Assembly (NCBI GenBank): GCA_963777665.1
Contig: CAVZRJ010000005.1
Location: forward strand, 186,001 to 250,000
DNA length: 64,000 nucleotides
Reading direction: 5' to 3'
DNA from: Bog-756 sp963777665
GTDB taxonomy: Bacteria > Actinomycetota > Acidimicrobiia > Acidimicrobiales > RAAP-2
In this document: in pieces, positions 60,894-64,000 of the stretch
How the letters are laid out: every line of letters begins with the position of its first letter
Position numbering within the stretch: position 1 is the stretch's first letter
Position numbers and translations under genes: made by a program
Notes under the pieces: generated by a model
What the model was told of the DNA's origin: nothing
The model's database searches: none
What the model saw: only the letters and a program-made list of their open reading frames with translations

Positions 60894-61424
60894 ATGGTCG
60901 AGGATCTCTTCGCCGCGCTCGAGCCGACGGTGACCGCCTGCGATCTCGAGCTGGTCGACGTGGTGCTCGTGTCGGGGGTGCTCCAGGTCACGGTGGACCG
61001 CGAGGGTGGTGTCGATCTCGAGGCCCTGACCGACGCCAGCCGAGCTGTCTCGGCCGTGCTCGACGATCTGGACCCGGTTCCCGGCCGCTACTCGCTCGAG
61101 GTCTCGAGCCCGGGCATCGAACGGACCCTCCGGACGCCCGCGCACTTCATCAAGGCGGTGGGCGCCACCGTGAGCATCAAGACCCGCCCCCAGGTGCCCG
61201 GCGACCGACGCAGGCGCGGCACCCTGTTGGAGGCAGACGAGGGCGGCTTCCTGCTCGACGTCGACGGTTCCGACGACACCCCGTTGCGGGTGGCCTACCG
61301 CGACATCGACCGGGCGCGGACGGTCTTCGTCTGGGGCGCGGACGACCGTACCCTGGGCAGGCCCTCCGGAAAGAGGGCGCAGAAGAAGGCGGCGGAGAAG
61401 AGGAAGCAGGTCGTGACCCCATGA
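60894..61424 (+). CDS. rimP: Ribosome maturation factor RimP
   Basis: A 176-aa 30S assembly factor. ATG 60894 is chosen because GAGGAGG lies about 8 nt upstream; the frame is open further upstream but only through the terminator. Signature parts are CDLELVDVVLVSGVLQVTVDR, the SRAVSAVLDDLDPVPG region and LEVSSPGIERTLRTPAHF, followed by a C-terminal SH3-like domain and a Lys/Arg-rich tail. nusA overlaps by ATGA. Confidence 0.94.
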   Translation: MVEDLFAALEPTVTACDLELVDVVLVSGVLQVTVDREGGVDLEALTDASRAVSAVLDDLDPVPGRYSLEVSSPGIERTLRTPAHFIKAVGATVSIKTRPQVPGDRRRRGTLLEADEGGFLLDVDGSDDTPLRVAYRDIDRARTVFVWGADDRTLGRPSGKRAQKKAAEKRKQVVTP

Positions 61425-62707
61425 GCAAGACGAACTTCGAGTTCCTCGACGCGCTCGGCCAGATCGCGCGCGACAAGGGCATCTCGGTCGAGACCCTGCT
61501 CGACGCCCTGGCCAACGCCCTCGTCGCCGCCTACAAGCGCCGTCCCGACGCGGCCGAGGAGGCTGTGGTCACCATCGATCCCGACTCGGGTGAGATCCGC
61601 GTCTACGGCCAGGAGCTCGACGACGACGGCAACGTGGTCCGCGAGTGGGACGACACGCCCGACGATTTCGGGCGCATCGCTGCCCAGACCGCCAAGCAGG
61701 TCATCCTGCAGCGCATCCGCGAGGTCGAGCGAGACCTCAAGTACGAGGAGTACGCCGGGCGGGAGGGGGACATCGTGACCGGCATCGTCCAGCAGACCGA
61801 CAACCGGTACACGCTGCTCGATCTGGGGAAGGTCGAAGCGCTGCTCCCTCAGGCCGAGCAGGTCTCCTACGAGCGCTACGAGCACGGCGCGCGGCTCAAG
61901 GCCTACATCGTGGAGGTCCGTAAGACGACCAAGGGGCCCCAGATCGTGGTGAGTCGGAGCCACCCTGGCCTCATCAAGCGGCTCTTCGAGCTCGAGGTGC
62001 CCGAGATCTCCTCCGGCGCGGTAGAGATCAAGGCGGCCGCCCGCGAGCCGGGGCACCGGACCAAGATCGCGGTGTGGTCGAACGACCCCAATGTCGATCC
62101 GGTCGGCGCCTGCGTGGGCGCCCGCGGCTCACGTGTTCGCATGGTGACCAACGAGTTGCGGGGCGAGCGGGTCGACGTCGTCCCCTATTCGGACGATCCG
62201 GTCGAGTTGATCCAGTCGGCGCTGGCTCCGGCGCGGGTGCGCGAGGTGCGCCTCGACGACGAGACAGGGACCGCCACGGTCATCGTGAGCGACTACCAGC
62301 TCTCGTTGGCCATCGGCAAGGAGGGTCAGAACGCCCGCCTGGCCGCCAGGCTGACCGGGTGGCGGATCGACATCAAGAGTGAGACCCAGCTGGCCGACGA
62401 AGAGTCGGGGTACGCGGGCGAGGAGTGGGCCGAGGGCGAGTGGGTCCAGAACGATGCCGGGGAGATGGTCTGGCAGCCTGCCGAGGGCGGGACGGCCGTC
62501 TCGGCGAGCGAATGGTCCCAGGGCGCCGACGGCGCCGAGTCCCCGGAGGCTGCCGGAGTGCCTGCCGGAACCGGGTCCCCGGAGCCCGCGGGAGCGCCTG
62601 CTGGGGAGGTCGCAGTCCCGCCGACCGCCGGCGCCCCGGACGAGGAGGCCGCAGCCGTCCCGAGCGGAGAGGCCGCCGCCGGGAACAACGGAGAGGGTCC
62701 GGCATAG
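61421..62707 (+). CDS. nusA: Transcription termination/antitermination protein NusA
   Basis: A 428-aa protein. The N-terminal polymerase-binding domain (FEFLDALGQIARDKGISVETLL) is followed by S1 (GREGDIVTGIVQQTDNRYTLLD), KH1 (VDPVGACVGARGSRVRMVTNEL) and KH2 (LAIGKEGQNARLAARLTGWRIDI). The last ~100 residues are Gly/Ala/Pro/Glu-rich and replace the acidic repeats of other NusA proteins. It modulates pausing, termination and antitermination. The start overlaps the rimP stop. Confidence 0.96.
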   Translation: MSKTNFEFLDALGQIARDKGISVETLLDALANALVAAYKRRPDAAEEAVVTIDPDSGEIRVYGQELDDDGNVVREWDDTPDDFGRIAAQTAKQVILQRIREVERDLKYEEYAGREGDIVTGIVQQTDNRYTLLDLGKVEALLPQAEQVSYERYEHGARLKAYIVEVRKTTKGPQIVVSRSHPGLIKRLFELEVPEISSGAVEIKAAAREPGHRTKIAVWSNDPNVDPVGACVGARGSRVRMVTNELRGERVDVVPYSDDPVELIQSALAPARVREVRLDDETGTATVIVSDYQLSLAIGKEGQNARLAARLTGWRIDIKSETQLADEESGYAGEEWAEGEWVQNDAGEMVWQPAEGGTAVSASEWSQGADGAESPEAAGVPAGTGSPEPAGAPAGEVAVPPTAGAPDEEAAAVPSGEAAAGNNGEGPA

Positions 62708-62994
62708 TCCCTGAGCGGACCTGCATCGGGTGTCACCGGACGGGCGCGGTGGACGACATGGTCCGCGTCGTCCGCACCGAGGACGGGTCGCTGGCAATCG
62801 GTCGGCTGCTCCCCGGACGGGGGGCATGGCTGTGCGAGGGTGCCGCCTGCGTCGGCCTGGCGGAGAAGCGGCGGGCCTTCGACCGGGCCCTACGCAGTCC
62901 GGTGTCAGCCGCTGCCGTGGCGGCCCTGTACGAGGAGCTGAAGCAACCGGTGGAGGGGAAGGTGGTGCCGGGCTCGGAGGGCCAGGCACCGTGA
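62707..62994 (+). CDS. ylxR: YlxR-family RNA-binding protein lacking a normal start codon
   Basis: About 95 residues. ERTCIGCHRTGAVDDMVRVVR and GRGAWLCEGAACVGLAEKRRAF match the YlxR/DUF448 fold, whose members bind RNA and sit between nusA and infB. The family N terminus falls on the nusA stop, but the codons there are ATA (62704) and GTC (62707); the nearest ATG upstream in frame is at 62512, and downstream GTG 62749 or ATG 62758 would delete the CIGC motif. A C-to-G reading at 62709 would give GTG overlapping the TAG (TAGTG), the same overlap seen at parA. Confidence 0.8.
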   Translation, partial: VPERTCIGCHRTGAVDDMVRVVRTEDGSLAIGRLLPGRGAWLCEGAACVGLAEKRRAFDRALRSPVSAAAVAALYEELKQPVEGKVVPGSEGQAP

Positions 62995-63063
62995 TGTGCG
63001 AGGATAGGGGTTCGTATGTGCCTGTAGGCATCTGCGACGTCAAAGGAAGGGCAGTTACAGCCG

Positions 63064-64000
63064 TTGCCGAAGAAGATCCGGGTCTACGAGCTCGCTCATG
63101 AGCTCGGCCTGACCAACAAGGAAGCCCTTGATCTCTGCCTGTCCCTCGGGATGGGTGTCAAGAGCCATTCGTCGTCCATCGAGGACGCGCAAGCCGACCG
63201 CGCCCGCAGGAAAGCCGATCGGGAGGGCCTCCGACGCGAGGTACAGCCCGAGGAGCCGGCGCCGACCAAGCAGGCACCGGCCAAGAAAGCGGCGGCCAAG
63301 AAGGCGACGCCTGGCACGTCGGCAGGCGAGCCCGCGTCCGACGCCCCGACCGGTGACGACCGTTCTGTCGAGCCACCCGCTCCGGCCGTCACCCCGGCCC
63401 CGCAGAAGCGCGCCGGCACCCGCCTGATCACCAGCCGGCCGGCCTCGGAACAGCCCTCCGTCATCGCGACCCCGCGCCCGGCCCCACCGGTCACGGCACC
63501 GACCCCACCGTCCCCGGTCGCTCCGCCGGCTCCCGCGATCCCGCGCCCGGCACCGGCGCGCCCGGCGCCCGCCCCTGCTCCGGTGGCCCCCGCCGCCACG
63601 CCCGCTCCTGCTCCGGCTCCGGCTCCGGTCGCCCCCGCCGCAGCGGCACCTCCCGCCGCATCGGCAGCGACCCCTCCGAGCGCGTCCCCGCCCTCCTCGG
63701 CTCCGGTCCGGCCACCGACCAGTTCCTCCGGCCGCCCGATTCCCCCGCCCCCCGGCGGGCCGCCCCGTTCGATCACCGGCAAGCCCATCCCGCCGCCCCC
63801 CGGGTCCGGCGGGCGGCGTCCAGGGCCGGGCGCGCCCCGACCGGGTGCCACCAGCGGGTACGCAGGTCGCCCGGGAGGTCCCGGCGCAGGTCGTCCAGGG
63901 GGAGCACGGACCGGCGGGCCCCCCGGCACCTCGGGCGGTGGATACGGCGGTCGCGCCGGGGGAGGGTCGACCGGGGGGTATGCCGGCCGTCCGGGTGGCG
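63064..64000 (+). CDS. infB: Translation initiation factor IF-2, N-terminal part
   Basis: The frame is open from TTG 63064 to the window end (312 codons). PKKIRVYELAHELGLTNKEA and LGMGVKSHSSSIEDAQADR are the IF2_N signature. A long Ala/Pro/Lys region (PAKKAAAKKAT) and a Gly/Pro/Arg-rich region (SGYAGRPGGPGAGRP) follow; the GTPase domain is beyond the end. AAGGAAGG lies 13 nt before the TTG, a wide spacing. It closes the rimP-nusA-ylxR-infB operon. Confidence 0.92.
   Translation, partial: MPKKIRVYELAHELGLTNKEALDLCLSLGMGVKSHSSSIEDAQADRARRKADREGLRREVQPEEPAPTKQAPAKKAAAKKATPGTSAGEPASDAPTGDDRSVEPPAPAVTPAPQKRAGTRLITSRPASEQPSVIATPRPAPPVTAPTPPSPVAPPAPAIPRPAPARPAPAPAPVAPAATPAPAPAPAPVAPAAAAPPAASAATPPSASPPSSAPVRPPTSSSGRPIPPPPGGPPRSITGKPIPPPPGSGGRRPGPGAPRPGATSGYAGRPGGPGAGRPGGARTGGPPGTSGGGYGGRAGGGSTGGYAGRPGG

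Noticed and set aside
1..64000. CRISPR arrays, insertion sequences, prophage or integrative elements
   Set aside because: No regularly spaced repeats, transposase or phage genes are seen; XerC at 49218 is the housekeeping type and its tRNA genes show no att-like duplications.

Overview
The window is high-GC actinobacterial chromosome, almost fully coding, in core-genome style with no plasmid, phage, IS or CRISPR features. Two secreted proteins (1045-3378 and 38802-40441) carry tandem ~42-residue repeats of the type GYWLVASDGGIFAFGDA, which I associate with Acidimicrobiia. A mycothiol-linked maleylpyruvate isomerase-type protein, an F420-type LLM oxidoreductase, a type II DAHP synthase, a WhiG-type sigma factor and an MtrA/MtrB/LpqB-type locus also fit Actinobacteria. 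The class assignment is inference.

Layout. 0-1 kb: 3' end of an aldose 1-epimerase gene and tRNA-Lys, -His and -Arg. 1-5.4 kb: secreted propeller/repeat protein, then an overlapping parA / zinc-ribbon / dedA trio. 5.6-13.5 kb: two GGDEF-EAL cyclic-di-GMP proteins around a methyltransferase, tRNA-Pro, Ppx/GppA and a 51-aa DUF5679 protein. 13.7-20.5 kb: glutathione peroxidase, DinB-type protein, tig-clpP-clpX, folC, ndk. 20.5-31 kb: mreBCD-mrdA, the radical SAM/DUF2344 pair, RNase E/G, rplU-rpmA. 31-44.4 kb: tyrosine phosphatase, obgE, proB-proA, then nadD-rsfS, with a MoxR/VWA/histidine-phosphatase block, a lysozyme-like repeat protein, DAHP synthase and an LLM protein between proA and nadD. 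44.4-49 kb, minus strand: response regulator, histidine kinase, GerMN lipoprotein, and a Tat/lipoprotein solute-binding protein. 49-64 kb: xerC, whiG, rpsB-tsf-pyrH-frr-cdsA-dxr-rseP-ispG, then rimP-nusA-ylxR-infB, cut by the window end.

How the genes work together. Most are housekeeping: protein quality control (tig/clpP/clpX), wall elongation (mreBCD/PBP2), RNA decay and ribosome assembly (rne, rplU, rpmA, obgE, rsfS, rimP), proline, aromatic, NAD and isoprenoid synthesis, translation elongation and recycling. Many neighbouring genes overlap by GTGA, ATGA, TTGA, TAGTG or TGATG, so translational coupling is widespread.

Most notable: (i) about 15 genes have a TANNNT -10 element ending only 6-11 nt before the start codon, implying pervasive leaderless transcription; (ii) a leaderless 32-codon leader ORF is coupled to mreB by TGATG; (iii) a perfect 20-bp tandem duplication lies on the tig/clpP junction and keeps a stop/start chain intact; (iv) a Rho-independent attenuator lies in the rimP-nusA leader; (v) a protein with two GK[RH]ALF motifs and a zinc ribbon is coupled to an orphan ParA; (vi) about ten single-base frameshifts are clustered between 34.4 and 47.5 kb in otherwise well-conserved genes, which most likely reflects local sequence error and must be resolved before those genes are called broken. 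I see no clearly new defence or biosynthetic system.
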